Below the pieces are notes generated by a model. The model was given only the letters and a program-made list of their open reading frames with translations, did no database searches and was not told where the DNA came from. This document shows, in pieces, positions 1 to 7,473 of a DNA stretch of 45,506 nt (position 1 is the stretch's first letter; each line of letters begins with the position of its first letter). Source of the DNA: RUG708 sp050946535 (GTDB lineage Bacteria; Bacillota; Clostridia; Peptostreptococcales; Anaerovoracaceae); the NCBI GenBank assembly GCA_050946535.1, contig JBMNUZ010000014.1:1-45506 (forward strand), written 5' to 3'. The position numbers and the translations under genes were made by a program.

Positions 1-38
1 ACTTTTCCTGCGAACTGGTTTCTTGCTGAAATTTTCAT
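1..38 (-). CDS. Molybdopterin-binding (Mop/TOBE) protein, N-terminal fragment cut by the window edge
   Basis: Read on the minus strand, the first 12 codons spell MKISARNQFAGK, identical to the start of the complete Mop gene at 1074-1487. A strong ribosome site (GGAGG) lies about 10 bases upstream of the ATG at 38. The rest lies left of the window. TOBE/Mop domains bind molybdate or tungstate oxyanions, so this is probably a second paralogue of the same small protein. Its whole upstream region is duplicated at 1450-1746. Confidence 0.7.
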   Translation of the reverse strand, partial: MKISARNQFAGK

Positions 39-148
39 GATTGTTTCCTCCGTTTTCTTTTTGTTTCTTCTTGTTTGATTTGTTGATTGATATTGATTGA
101 AATATATATCTGAATTACTCCGGACGTCTTGTTCCTCCGTCCTTGTGT

Positions 149-177
149 CATTATAATATCGCGGAATTAATATAATG
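149..177. promoter_or_regulatory. Inverted repeat over the -10 region of mop, copy A
   Basis: The 29 bases run CATTATA...TATAATG with seven perfectly paired bases at each end around a core containing CGCGG. On the minus strand the element contains TATAAT, the best -10 candidate for the mop gene, so a repressor or activator site is plausible. No good -35 is visible. The same element is kept in copy B at 1595-1623 with one core change. Which regulator binds is unknown. Confidence 0.4.
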
Positions 178-338
178 TAAAATACATAAATAACGTATTT
201 GACATAAGCATAAATCTATACAAAATAACTAACGAAAGAGCCTTTATAATGCCCTGTATCCAGGGAGACGGCAGCATATCAGGTTGATATTTTTCTTCAA
301 CAGGAATACATTTGTAACAGATGGAGGAATACGAAATT

Positions 339-932
339 ATGTGCGGAAGGTACTGGATAGATAAATTATCGGAAGAAGAACTGAAAAAGAGGTTTCCGGC
401 GGAAGATCTTTTCAATGACGGGCAGAATATCGAAACTTCGCGCGATATACGTCCGTCCGATACAGCGGCTGTGATCGCAGGAAGCGGCCGGAATCTCGAA
501 CTCGAAAACGTCAGATGGGGATTCCCTGTCAGAAACGGGAAACTGCTGATAAATGCAAGATCGGAGAGCGTGTTCGACAGAAAGATGTTCAGACGCGGAA
601 TAAGAAACAGCCGTGCCGTAGTTCCGGCTGCAGGATTTTACGAATGGAGCCCGCAGAAAGAAATCTGCAGATTCCGCCAGCCTGAGACGCCGCTGATGTA
701 TCTGGCAGCACTCATCGACTTCTTTGAAGGCGAGAGACGGTTCGTTATAATTACGACCAAAGCTAATGAATCAGTGAGAAAAATACATGACCGCATGCCG
801 TTGATAATAGGAAGAAACCAGCTCGAAGACTGGATATTAGACGACAGCCTGACTCAGAGAATCCTGACTCAGGATCAGCCGGCTCTGAGCCGCCCTGGCC
901 GGGACGGGTATGAACAATTGTCGATGTTTTAG
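339..932 (+). CDS. yedK: SRAP-domain abasic-site DNA-protein crosslink protein (HMCES/YedK family)
   Basis: The family shields abasic sites in single-stranded DNA by forming a thiazolidine crosslink through Cys2. The protein must therefore begin Met-Cys, which fixes the start at 339 (MCGRYW) rather than the upstream ATG at 321; GGAGG sits 11 bases before it. Visible family residues are Cys2, Asn72 (NARSE), Glu102 (GFYEW) and His150 (IHDRMP), the expected active-site set. The length of 197 residues is slightly short of E. coli YedK. The gene stands alone between the two mop copies; its promoter would lie in the duplicated region or just after it. Confidence 0.93.
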   Translation: MCGRYWIDKLSEEELKKRFPAEDLFNDGQNIETSRDIRPSDTAAVIAGSGRNLELENVRWGFPVRNGKLLINARSESVFDRKMFRRGIRNSRAVVPAAGFYEWSPQKEICRFRQPETPLMYLAALIDFFEGERRFVIITTKANESVRKIHDRMPLIIGRNQLEDWILDDSLTQRILTQDQPALSRPGRDGYEQLSMF

Positions 933-945
933 AAATCAACGCACG

Positions 946-986
946 AAAAAAGGCAGCCACCGGAATATAAGTTTCCGGCGGCTGCC
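946..986 (-). terminator. Intrinsic terminator of the mop gene
   Basis: GGCAGCC-n-CGGAA pairs with TTCCGG-CGGCTGCC (arms 952-965 and 973-986). On the minus strand the hairpin is followed by TTTTTT (946-951), so it serves the leftward mop gene. The rightward SRAP gene also ends at it, without a T-run on that side. Confidence 0.8.
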
Positions 987-1073
987 CGTCATATGAATTA
1001 TGTAAAAGTGTACCTTGCAATCCTGGTAGTTCTTCAGGATTCTTGCATCATAATCGGAATTATTCGATTTAGA

Positions 1074-1487
1074 TTATTCGATGCCGACCATTACAGAAGT
1101 AGCCTTGATAACTGCAACTGCATCCTTGCCAGCTGCGAGACCGAGCTCCTGAACTGCTCCGTCAGAGATCGTAGCGGTTACAGTACCGATTGCAGTGTCG
1201 AGCTTAACGATGTCGTTTACAGCGCCCTTTTCAACCGATACAACCTTGCCAGCGAACTGGTTTCTTGCTGAGAGCTTCATGCTGCCTTCGCCGACCATAA
1301 CCTCTGTAGCCTTAACTACTGCAACTGCATCTTTGCCTGCTGCGAGGCCGAGCTCCTTGATCGAAGCCATGCTGATTGTAGCTGTAACAGGAGTGCCCTT
1401 TACGTCGATAGTAACGATGCCGTTTACTGCGCCTTCCTTAACTGCTGTAACTTTTCCTGCGAACTGGTTTCTTGCTGAAATTTTCAT
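1074..1487 (-). CDS. Molybdopterin-binding protein with two tandem Mop/TOBE domains
   Basis: The 137-residue cytoplasmic protein consists of two similar domains. The first begins MKISARNQFAGKV, the second MKLSARNQFAGKV near residue 69, and each ends in GLAAGKDAVAV(V/I)KAT(E/S)VMV. This is the classic Mop (TOBE) pattern of small oxyanion-binding proteins thought to store or buffer molybdate or tungstate. The start at 1487 is chosen because GGAGG lies about 10 bases upstream; the in-frame ATG at 1502 overlaps that RBS. The neighbours are not Mo-enzyme or mod transport genes, so the physiological role stays open. A strong terminator follows at 986-946. Confidence 0.92.
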   Translation of the reverse strand: MKISARNQFAGKVTAVKEGAVNGIVTIDVKGTPVTATISMASIKELGLAAGKDAVAVVKATEVMVGEGSMKLSARNQFAGKVVSVEKGAVNDIVKLDTAIGTVTATISDGAVQELGLAAGKDAVAVIKATSVMVGIE

Positions 1488-1746
1488 GATTGTTTCCTCC
1501 ATTTTTTTGTTTCTTCTTGTTTGATTTGTTGATTGATATTGATTGATATTTATATCTGAATTACTCCGGACGTCTTGTTCCTCCGTCCTTGTGTCATTAT
1601 AATATCGCGGAATTGATATAATGTAAAATACATAAATAACGTATTTGGCATAGGAATAAACCTATAGATAAGGGACAAACAAAAGAGCCTTTATAATGCT
1701 CTGTATAAAGGGAGTCGGCAGGCAAATCAGGTTGATATTTTTCTTC
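1450..1746. repeat. Long direct repeat, copy B (mop start plus upstream region)
   Basis: Second copy of the unit at 1-298, in the same orientation. Differences are mostly point changes (for example the TTGACA of copy A reads TTGGCA here) and a few indels in the T-rich stretch. The coding end and leader are better conserved than the far upstream part, as expected if the leader and operator are functional. Confidence 0.85.
1595..1623. promoter_or_regulatory. Inverted repeat over the -10 region of mop, copy B
   Basis: Same CATTATA...TATAATG element as at 149-177, placed identically relative to the mop start, with minus-strand TATAAT inside it. Conservation in both copies supports a shared control site. 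Confidence 0.4.
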
Positions 1747-2008
1747 TCCGTACAGATAACATTGAAAAAATATTCAAAGTTTAACAGCGCTTAGTTTGAC
1801 AGCTATTAATGGAAATGCATATAAAAGGTATATAATATTGTTATAAAAACGTTTCGTTTAATTTATCAGTTTTCGGTGTTTCCGGCTGCGCAGATTGCAA
1901 ACAGGAGAACGCAGGCATATATTGATGCAATCATCAGGCGTACGGTACGTCTGCCAGCCAGGGAAGGAAGCATGCGGGCAGACGTCCGCGGCAAATACAC
2001 CGCTGATA

Positions 2009-2072
2009 CGCGGCAGATCAACCGCAGATCCACCGCAGATCCACCGCAGATCAGCGGCAGGTCCGCGGCAGG
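2009..2072. repeat. Degenerate tandem repeats of CCGCAGATCCA
   Basis: About five head-to-tail units of roughly 11 bases, (C/G)CGCAGATC(C/A)A, end right before the nitroreductase RBS. Frames read through the unit give low-complexity peptide, so I do not read it as coding. The core GCCGCAGATC recurs at 5180-5300, also upstream of a flavoenzyme gene. Confidence 0.7.
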
Positions 2073-2088
2073 AAGGAGAACTGAAAAA

Positions 2089-2745
2089 ATGGAATTACAG
2101 GAAGCAATACGCAAAAGGCAGACATGCAGGAGCTTTACGGACGATCCCGTGCCAAACGAGGACATTATGAAAATTATCGACGCCATGAGAAGAGCTCCGT
2201 CGAGCGAAAACGAGCAGAACTGGCATTTCCTTGTCGTCAGGAACCGTGATTTTCTCGATCACCTGGAAAAGCTCATCGCTGACGAAATGGCTGATCTCGC
2301 CGACGAGGTACGTACTGTCGACGAGAAACAGGGAAAACGCTTCGGCAAATTTGCGAAGCTGTTCACGCTCTTTGCGCTTAAGGCTCCGGTGCTGATCATC
2401 GTATATTCGAGGACTATTCCGAACTGCGCGACAAGAGAATATACCATACTGAACAGGCCGCAGGAAATGATCGACGAACTGAACGTGCGGAGCAACGCAA
2501 TGATGAGCGTAGGCGCAGCCATTGAAAACGGAGTACTGACTGCGACAGAGCTCGGCTACGGTTCAGCATTCATGACGAGTGAGAATTTCATGCATGAGAA
2601 AATAGAAGAGCTGATAGCAAAAGAATTGAAATTCGAGATGCCGGGATGGTATCTGACTGCGTTCATACCAGTCGGCCGCCCTGCCGGTCCGATGAAGAGC
2701 CCTGGCCGCAAGCCGGCCGAAGAGCTTACAGATTTCTTTGACTGA
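2089..2745 (+). CDS. Nitroreductase-family FMN oxidoreductase
   Basis: The 218-residue protein has the nitroreductase fold signature. It opens MELQEAIRKRQTCRSFTDDP (the conserved arginine/serine FMN contacts), then has ENEQNWHFLVV near residue 40 and a C-terminal AFIPVGRP. The family reduces nitro compounds, quinones or flavins with NAD(P)H; the substrate here cannot be named. The start is placed at 2089 because AAGGAGAA lies just upstream and the family begins here. An open frame back to 1876 is only the translated repeat tract. A middle segment rich in Lys/Phe (about 83-97) is unlike the shortest family members. Confidence 0.85.
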   Translation: MELQEAIRKRQTCRSFTDDPVPNEDIMKIIDAMRRAPSSENEQNWHFLVVRNRDFLDHLEKLIADEMADLADEVRTVDEKQGKRFGKFAKLFTLFALKAPVLIIVYSRTIPNCATREYTILNRPQEMIDELNVRSNAMMSVGAAIENGVLTATELGYGSAFMTSENFMHEKIEELIAKELKFEMPGWYLTAFIPVGRPAGPMKSPGRKPAEELTDFFD

Positions 2746-2807
2746 TTCAGGCGTCGTCTGAGATACTTGATAGCGAATTCCGGACGCTGCCGGAGGAATG
2801 ACTGAAA

Positions 2808-3161
2808 ATGAAGGAACCACTTTATCTTAGTTTTAAACACGCATTCGAAGGCATATTTACCGCGCTGAAAGACGAGAGGAACATGAAAATACATGTGTCA
2901 GTGATGATTCTCGTGATCATCGCCGGCCTGTACTTTCACATAACGCGGACCGAATGGCTCGTGTGCCTGATATTTTTCGGGCTCGTAATCTCAATGGAAA
3001 TTATGAATACAGCGCTGGAATCAGCTGTGGACTTTACGTCTACGGAAGAGCATCCGGTTGCAAAGAAGGCAAAGGACTGTGCCGCAGGCGCGGTGCTCGT
3101 ATCAGCCATTTCTTCGGCCGTCGCCGGACTGATCATCTTTGTGCCGTATATTGTTGCATGA
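2808..3161 (+). CDS. dgkA: Diacylglycerol kinase / undecaprenol kinase (DgkA family)
   Basis: A 117-residue integral membrane enzyme with three hydrophobic segments (about 30-45, 50-68 and 92-115). The hallmark EIMNTALESAVDF near residue 62 carries the catalytic Glu and Asn. In Gram-positives this family usually phosphorylates undecaprenol to supply the lipid carrier for peptidoglycan rather than diacylglycerol. It lies 62 bases after the nitroreductase, has an RBS (CGGAGGAA) 10-15 bases upstream, and ends before a clear terminator at 3203-3247. Confidence 0.93.
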   Translation: MKEPLYLSFKHAFEGIFTALKDERNMKIHVSVMILVIIAGLYFHITRTEWLVCLIFFGLVISMEIMNTALESAVDFTSTEEHPVAKKAKDCAAGAVLVSAISSAVAGLIIFVPYIVA

Positions 3162-3202
3162 CCGCGTATCGCGTATGACGGCGTCTGATTATCCTGAAAA
3201 AG

Positions 3203-3247
3203 AATTCCCATATGGTGAAGCTTTTATCATTCATGGGAATTTTTTTA
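3203..3247 (+). terminator. Intrinsic terminator after dgkA
   Basis: AATTCCCAT (3203-3211) pairs with ATGGGAATT (3233-3241) and runs into TTTTTTT. The loop is long (about 21 bases), but stem and T-run are perfect. Confidence 0.8.
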
Positions 3248-4035
3248 TTTGAGGCGTTTTTCGTGCTGCACGGAAGTTCCGAATGAATTGTCCGACGGAG
3301 AAAAGCTTGCAATTCCAGTATCCGGGCAGATCTGCCGCGGGAATGCCAGCCGGCGGAGCATCGTCTCATATCGCAGAGACAATATTTTGTCCGATCAAAT
3401 ATTGCTGCCTGTAAATAATAAATAGGAAAAAACTGGAGCGAAAAAATTTATTTTCTGATTTCGATACATTAACTAATGGAAATGGTAGGAATATATGTCA
3501 ATAGCATGACATCGATGCTCCGGATTTTTGCGGACCCATAAAATTTATATGAATTTTGAATTTTTTACTTGACCTTTACCTTATGGGCAACAGATATACT
3601 TACTACAGATAAGAAAAGGTCATGTCAGAATAATCACATGATTTGCAGAAATATCTTCAATATTTCACGTATCACATTACACATACCGACCACTGAATTT
3701 CACATAACGATAGATGATGTGACCTTCAGTAATTACGGACAATGAATGGACGGACGATGCATGCAATCGCTTTCGGGGGAAATTGAGCGATGTCTGAGGA
3801 CGAATACAGATACGCGGCTCGTTATCCACTCATGATCCATAAAACGAAAGCCGTTTGCCGGTGCCAAATAAATAAAGCAGATTGCTGACACGCCTTTTTA
3901 TCCGCAAACCAGCAATAAAAGCTTTTTTCCTTTCGAAGAACGACGGGGGATCACTTCTGAACCGATTTGCGGGAATGTAATTTGAAAAAAATATTGTTAA
4001 TAAAAACGGCATCGGATACGACTTTAACATAAAGA
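3248..4035. other. Long gap without a convincing gene
   Basis: AT-rich sequence with no open frame that has both coding character and an RBS. Contents I can see are a perfect 12-base palindrome GGCAGATCTGCC at 3325-3336, the inverted repeat at 3570-3622, and a 32-codon open frame at 3790-3888 after GGGGGA that I do not trust. A rightward terminator closes the region at 4036-4094, so an untranslated transcript is possible. Confidence 0.5.
3570..3622. repeat. Inverted repeat with near-perfect 14-15 base arms
   Basis: TGACCTTTACCTTAT (3570-3584) is nearly the reverse complement of ATAAGAAAAGGTCA (3609-3622). The roughly 24-base spacer contains GATATACT. It could be a stem-loop in a transcript or a dimeric protein site. 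TTGACC at its left edge could also act as a -35 element with an 18-base spacing to GATATA. Confidence 0.5.
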
Positions 4036-4094
4036 CCGGTTCCGCCTGGCTGTTCTTTTTCAGAACGGGCACGGCGGAGCCGGTTAAGTTTTTT
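4036..4094 (+). terminator. Intrinsic terminator with no visible upstream gene
   Basis: CCGGTTCCGCC (4036-4046) pairs with GGCGGAGCCGG (4073-4083), with one G-U. Inner TTCT/AGAA pairing adds to it and TTTTTT follows at 4089-4094. The T-run is on the plus strand, while the neighbouring PRTase gene is on the minus strand, so it must end some rightward transcript starting in the gap. Confidence 0.7.
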
Positions 4095-4161
4095 GTTTCT
4101 TATCTTTTATTTAACTCGATAACTTATTTATTTAACCCGATAACCCGGGATATCCGGGATA

Positions 4162-4716
4162 TCATTCGATCGGGTTGCCTTCTGCATCGAAAAGCGGCAG
4201 TTTTTCGAGGAATACGATGTCGTCCCTGTCTGCGGACTTTCCCTCGGCGAGTACAGCCATTCTGCCTACGATATTGCCTCCGACCTGATTTACGAGAGCC
4301 TCCATCGAGCGCATAGATTCACCGGTGCTGATGACGTCGTCGACGAGGAGTACGCGCGACCCTTTCATGAGTTTGGCATCGTCTTCTCCGATGCAGAGCG
4401 TCTGTATATGGTCTGTGGTTATGGAATTTACCATCGTCGAGATGACATTTCTCATGTAGAGCTTGGCGCCTTTTCTCATCACGATATAGTCGCTGTAGCC
4501 TGACTGGCGGGACATTTCGTGCGCGAGCGGAATGCCTTTCGATTCGGCGGTTACTATTACATCAAATTCAGGAGCCTGTGCCAGAAGCAGTGAAGCTGCT
4601 TTTTCGGTTATTTCGCTGTCGCCGAACATGATGAATGCCCCGATTTGTGTGGTGTCGCTGATAGGGCACAGAGGCAGCGAGCGTTCTAGTCCGGCAATTG
4701 TCATCTTGTATTCCAT
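4162..4716 (-). CDS. Type I phosphoribosyltransferase, adenine PRTase-like
   Basis: A 184-residue cytoplasmic enzyme with the PRPP-binding motif VLLVDDVISTGES around residues 122-134 and an upstream VIVTAESKGIPLAHEMSRQ segment typical of purine PRTases. It probably salvages a purine base with PRPP, or senses one; the base cannot be assigned by eye. AAGGGA lies 9 bases before the ATG at 4716. The leader holds a perfect GACCGCG/CGCGGTC hairpin (4801-4825) and a second GC-rich segment (4755-4790). I see no purine-riboswitch core. It is a single gene facing left. Confidence 0.85.
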   Translation of the reverse strand: MEYKMTIAGLERSLPLCPISDTTQIGAFIMFGDSEITEKAASLLLAQAPEFDVIVTAESKGIPLAHEMSRQSGYSDYIVMRKGAKLYMRNVISTMVNSITTDHIQTLCIGEDDAKLMKGSRVLLVDDVISTGESMRSMEALVNQVGGNIVGRMAVLAEGKSADRDDIVFLEKLPLFDAEGNPIE

Positions 4717-4800
4717 TGTGATTAATCCCTTCTGTATTTATTATAAATTATTGCGGCAGCCGGCCGCGGTGTGCGGTGACGGCCACGGTATGCGTCAGGT

Positions 4801-4825
4801 GACCGCGTTATTCCAGCACGCGGTC
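4801..4825 (-). promoter_or_regulatory. GC-rich hairpin in the PRTase leader
   Basis: GACCGCG (4801-4807) pairs perfectly with CGCGGTC (4819-4825), about 85 bases upstream of the PRTase start. No T-run follows on either strand, so it is not an ordinary terminator. Confidence 0.35.
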
Positions 4826-4895
4826 CGGTTTTCCATTACCTACCTATATATTGTAATATTCAATCGTTAACTATGAAACAGGGAAATTAAAATAA

Positions 4896-5078
4896 TTGAA
4901 AATAAATGAAGATATTATCAGCGAAATTATGATGCCGAAGAGGACAGAAGCGATTCGCAAGCATAATCTTGAAGGCCTGGCCGCGAATCAGCTGATCGTA
5001 GAGACGATGCGGAAAACCTTGCAGAATCAAATGCCACCGGCAGTATGCCCGGATAAATGTTTTTTTCTTTCGTTTTGA
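4896..5078 (+). CDS. Doubtful small ORF of 60 codons
   Basis: Residues 1-45 (MKINEDIISEIMMPKRTEAI onward) have the codon use and amphipathic look of real protein, but the last fifteen (CFFLSF end) run into a T-rich intergenic stretch. No good RBS precedes the ATG. It may be a remnant of a longer gene. The function is not recognised. Confidence 0.25.
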   Translation: MKINEDIISEIMMPKRTEAIRKHNLEGLAANQLIVETMRKTLQNQMPPAVCPDKCFFLSF

Positions 5079-5179
5079 TATAATAGTGTTTGAATATCCG
5101 GGAATTGAGATATATTTTTTATGTAAGCGTTTAATTTAATATAGTAATATTTTTTTTGTTTGTCATCAAATCATGTAAT

Positions 5180-5300
5180 CGCAGATCGATCAGAATCGAG
5201 CGAATAACGGAGAATTTGCAAAGGCCGCAGATCTTCTGCAAAGGCCGCAGATCCGCAGAAAAAGCCGCAAATCAGCAGATCCTTAATAAGCAGATCAGCA
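5180..5300. repeat. GCCGCAGATC repeat tract
   Basis: A 17-base direct repeat, TGCAAAGGCCGCAGATC, occurs at 5217-5233 and 5237-5253 (period 20). It is surrounded by further GCAGATC cores near 5181, 5255-5280 and 5290. The core is shared with the tract at 2009-2072. It lies about 185 bases before the flavin reductase start and is not coding in any convincing frame. The remainder of 5079-5484 is AT-rich and otherwise empty. Confidence 0.65.
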
Positions 5301-5484
5301 TTTCTGTTACACATGATATATTGCAGTTCGAACATATGGCATTCTGCAGTTCGAGCACATGACATTATTTCACGGTTTGCACAGCCCCTTTGCGGCAGAT
5401 ATGATTTATCGGTCCGCCGCCGGGTTCATTACATAACATTTTTCACATCATAAATTTTAAGAAAGAAACGGGAGGAGATTAAGT

Positions 5485-6045
5485 ATGAGAAAGAGCTTTT
5501 CACCTGCACCATGGCTGTTCCCTCAGCCTGTAACGATCATCGCGGCTTATGACAAGGACGGTAACGTAAATGCAATGAATGCCGCGTGGGTAGGTACGCT
5601 CGGCAATACGGAGATCATTGCAGAACTCACACCGACACATAAAACAGTTAAGAATTTCCGCGAAACCGGCGCATTCACGCTTGCAATAGGCGATGCAGCC
5701 CACGAGTGGGAGTGCGATTTCCTCGGCATGGTTTCAGGGAACAATGACAGCGAGAAGTTTGCAAAGACAGGATTTACCACGACCAAGTCGGACGTTGTCA
5801 ACGCACCGCTGATCAACGAACTTCCGTTTGCAATGGAATGCACTGTAAAGAGCTATGACCCTGAGAAAAGAATACTTATCGGCGAGATAAAGGGCATAAG
5901 CGCGGACGAAAGCGTGCTCGGCGATGACGGTACGATAGATCCTGAAAAGCTGGATGCGATCGTATTCGATCCGATCAAACACGGCTATTACAAGCTGGGC
6001 GAGAAAGCCGGAGACGCGTTCAAGGACGGACTCAAATCAAAATAA
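5485..6045 (+). CDS. Flavin reductase-like FMN-binding split-barrel protein
   Basis: A 186-residue flavoprotein of the flavin reductase family. Visible segments are the N-terminal PQPVTIIAAYDKDGNVNAMN, the FMN-contacting THKTVKNFRETGAFTL near residue 50 and a C-terminal PIKHGYYKLGE. Such proteins pass electrons from NAD(P)H through FMN, often to a partner oxidase or reductase that is not evident here. GGAGGAGA lies 8 bases before the ATG. It is probably a single-gene unit, with the GCCGCAGATC repeat tract in its upstream region. Confidence 0.88.
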   Translation: MRKSFSPAPWLFPQPVTIIAAYDKDGNVNAMNAAWVGTLGNTEIIAELTPTHKTVKNFRETGAFTLAIGDAAHEWECDFLGMVSGNNDSEKFAKTGFTTTKSDVVNAPLINELPFAMECTVKSYDPEKRILIGEIKGISADESVLGDDGTIDPEKLDAIVFDPIKHGYYKLGEKAGDAFKDGLKSK

Positions 6046-6294
6046 CTGTTTCCCCGGCCGGCAGCCAGCATTATATACAGCTCTGAATATTGAAATATCA
6101 GGCCTGTGCGGACAAATTCCGCACGGGCCTTCTCACTTTTCTGCAATATTGACTATTCGCGGATTTGTGAGAAAATATGCTTATGTAAATCTGCCGCAAT
6201 GAACCAATTACTGCAATCAGCTTATGAAGTTCATCCGGCTGCTCAATTGGATAATTTTCCGGGAAATTACAGCCCGGTCGGAATGGAGAATAAT

Positions 6295-7455
6295 ATGATA
6301 TACAGAGATTTTAAAGGACTGAAGCTCTCGGGCCTAGGCCTGGGATGTATGAGGCTTCCGGTGATCGGCGGCGATGACTCGAAGATCAACGAAGAGGAAG
6401 CTCTCGATATGATAGATTACGCGTATAACCACGGAATCAACTATTTCGATACAGCATGGGGTTATCACGACGGAAACTCGGAGCTCGTCGTCGGCAAGGG
6501 CCTATCTAAATATCCGAGAGACAGCTTCTTCCTTGCGGACAAGTTCCCGGGGTACGATCTGGCAAATATGCCTAAAGTAAAAGAAATTTTCGAGCAGCAG
6601 CTCGTTAAATGCCGTGTGGATTATTTCGATTTCTATCTCGTTCACAACGTGTGTGAGATGAATATAAATCAGTACCTCGATCCAAAATACGGAATTCTCG
6701 ACTATTTAAAGCAGCAGCTTGAAAACGGACGCATTAAGCATCTGGGTTTCTCGATCCACGGCAATTTCGACACATATACACGTTTCATGGAAGTCTACGG
6801 ACCGTACATGGAATTCTGCCAGATACAGCTCAACTGGTTCGACTGGACATTCCAGGATGCGAAGCGCAAAATAGAGGATCTGGGAAAAAGAGGCATTCCT
6901 GTCTGGGTAATGGAGCCTCTCAGAGGAGGAAAGCTGCTCGACCTTTCGGATGAAGAAAAGAAGATCCTGAATGCATGCGAGCCTGACTTCTCACCGGCCG
7001 AATGGGGCTTCAGATTCCTGCAGGCTGTTCCTGGCGTGACGATGGTGCTCTCGGGCATGACGCACAAAGACCAGCTCATCGACAACATCAATATCTGGAA
7101 TACGGACAAGCCGCTGAACGAGAAAGACTGGGACGCAATTCAGAGCGTTGCGGCTGAGAGAATCAAGGTCGGTTCGATTCCTTGCACCGCCTGCCATTAC
7201 TGTACTTCACACTGCCCTCAGGGCCTCGATATTCCGTGGCTCATCGAGCTTTACAATCAGCGCATGACAGTGGAGCACGACTTCATCTCGGTCATGGCTC
7301 TCCAGGCACTTCCGGATGACAAAAAGCCGTCAGCATGCCTGCACTGCCACAGCTGCGAAAAGGTATGTCCTCAGCAGCTCAAAATTTCAGACATCATGGC
7401 GGATTTCGACGCTTCTCTGCATCACAAGAAAGACAGTGAAAGCGCAGATGCGTAA
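6295..7455 (+). CDS. Aldo/keto reductase with C-terminal two-cluster ferredoxin domain
   Basis: The 386-residue protein has a TIM-barrel aldo/keto reductase domain (about 1-290) with the tetrad Asp52, Tyr57, Lys83 and His117. A 2[4Fe-4S] domain follows: C297xxCxxCxxxCP and C348xxCxxCxxxCP. This ferredoxin-tailed subfamily is common in anaerobic Clostridia; substrates are largely uncharacterised. The open frame extends back to 6106, but GGAG lies 6 bases before 6295 and the family begins MIYRDFKGLKLS, so 6295 is the start. It ends 18 bases before the P-type ATPase and is probably cotranscribed with it. Confidence 0.9.
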   Translation: MIYRDFKGLKLSGLGLGCMRLPVIGGDDSKINEEEALDMIDYAYNHGINYFDTAWGYHDGNSELVVGKGLSKYPRDSFFLADKFPGYDLANMPKVKEIFEQQLVKCRVDYFDFYLVHNVCEMNINQYLDPKYGILDYLKQQLENGRIKHLGFSIHGNFDTYTRFMEVYGPYMEFCQIQLNWFDWTFQDAKRKIEDLGKRGIPVWVMEPLRGGKLLDLSDEEKKILNACEPDFSPAEWGFRFLQAVPGVTMVLSGMTHKDQLIDNINIWNTDKPLNEKDWDAIQSVAAERIKVGSIPCTACHYCTSHCPQGLDIPWLIELYNQRMTVEHDFISVMALQALPDDKKPSACLHCHSCEKVCPQQLKISDIMADFDASLHHKKDSESADA

Positions 7456-7473
7456 TTCTGAGGGGTTCGTAAT

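Larger units (their letters stand above)
1..298. repeat. Long direct repeat, copy A (mop start plus upstream region)
   Basis: About 298 bases match 1450-1746 with scattered substitutions and small indels: the mop start and RBS, a T-rich stretch, the GGACG...CGTCC leader hairpin, the inverted repeat at 149-177 and a tail ending TTTTTCTTC. It may extend left of the window. Copies A and B lie in the same orientation and bracket the SRAP gene, so the arrangement looks like a tandem duplication of mop with a gene between the copies. Confidence 0.85.

Noticed and set aside
3830..4072. 80-codon minus-strand frame in the 3.2-4.1 kb gap
   Set aside because: Overlaps the terminator hairpin at 4036-4083, has no RBS and no recognisable features.
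4717..4870. Purine riboswitch before the PRTase gene
   Set aside because: Two GC-rich hairpins are present, but I could not find the conserved purine-aptamer core or loop sequences.
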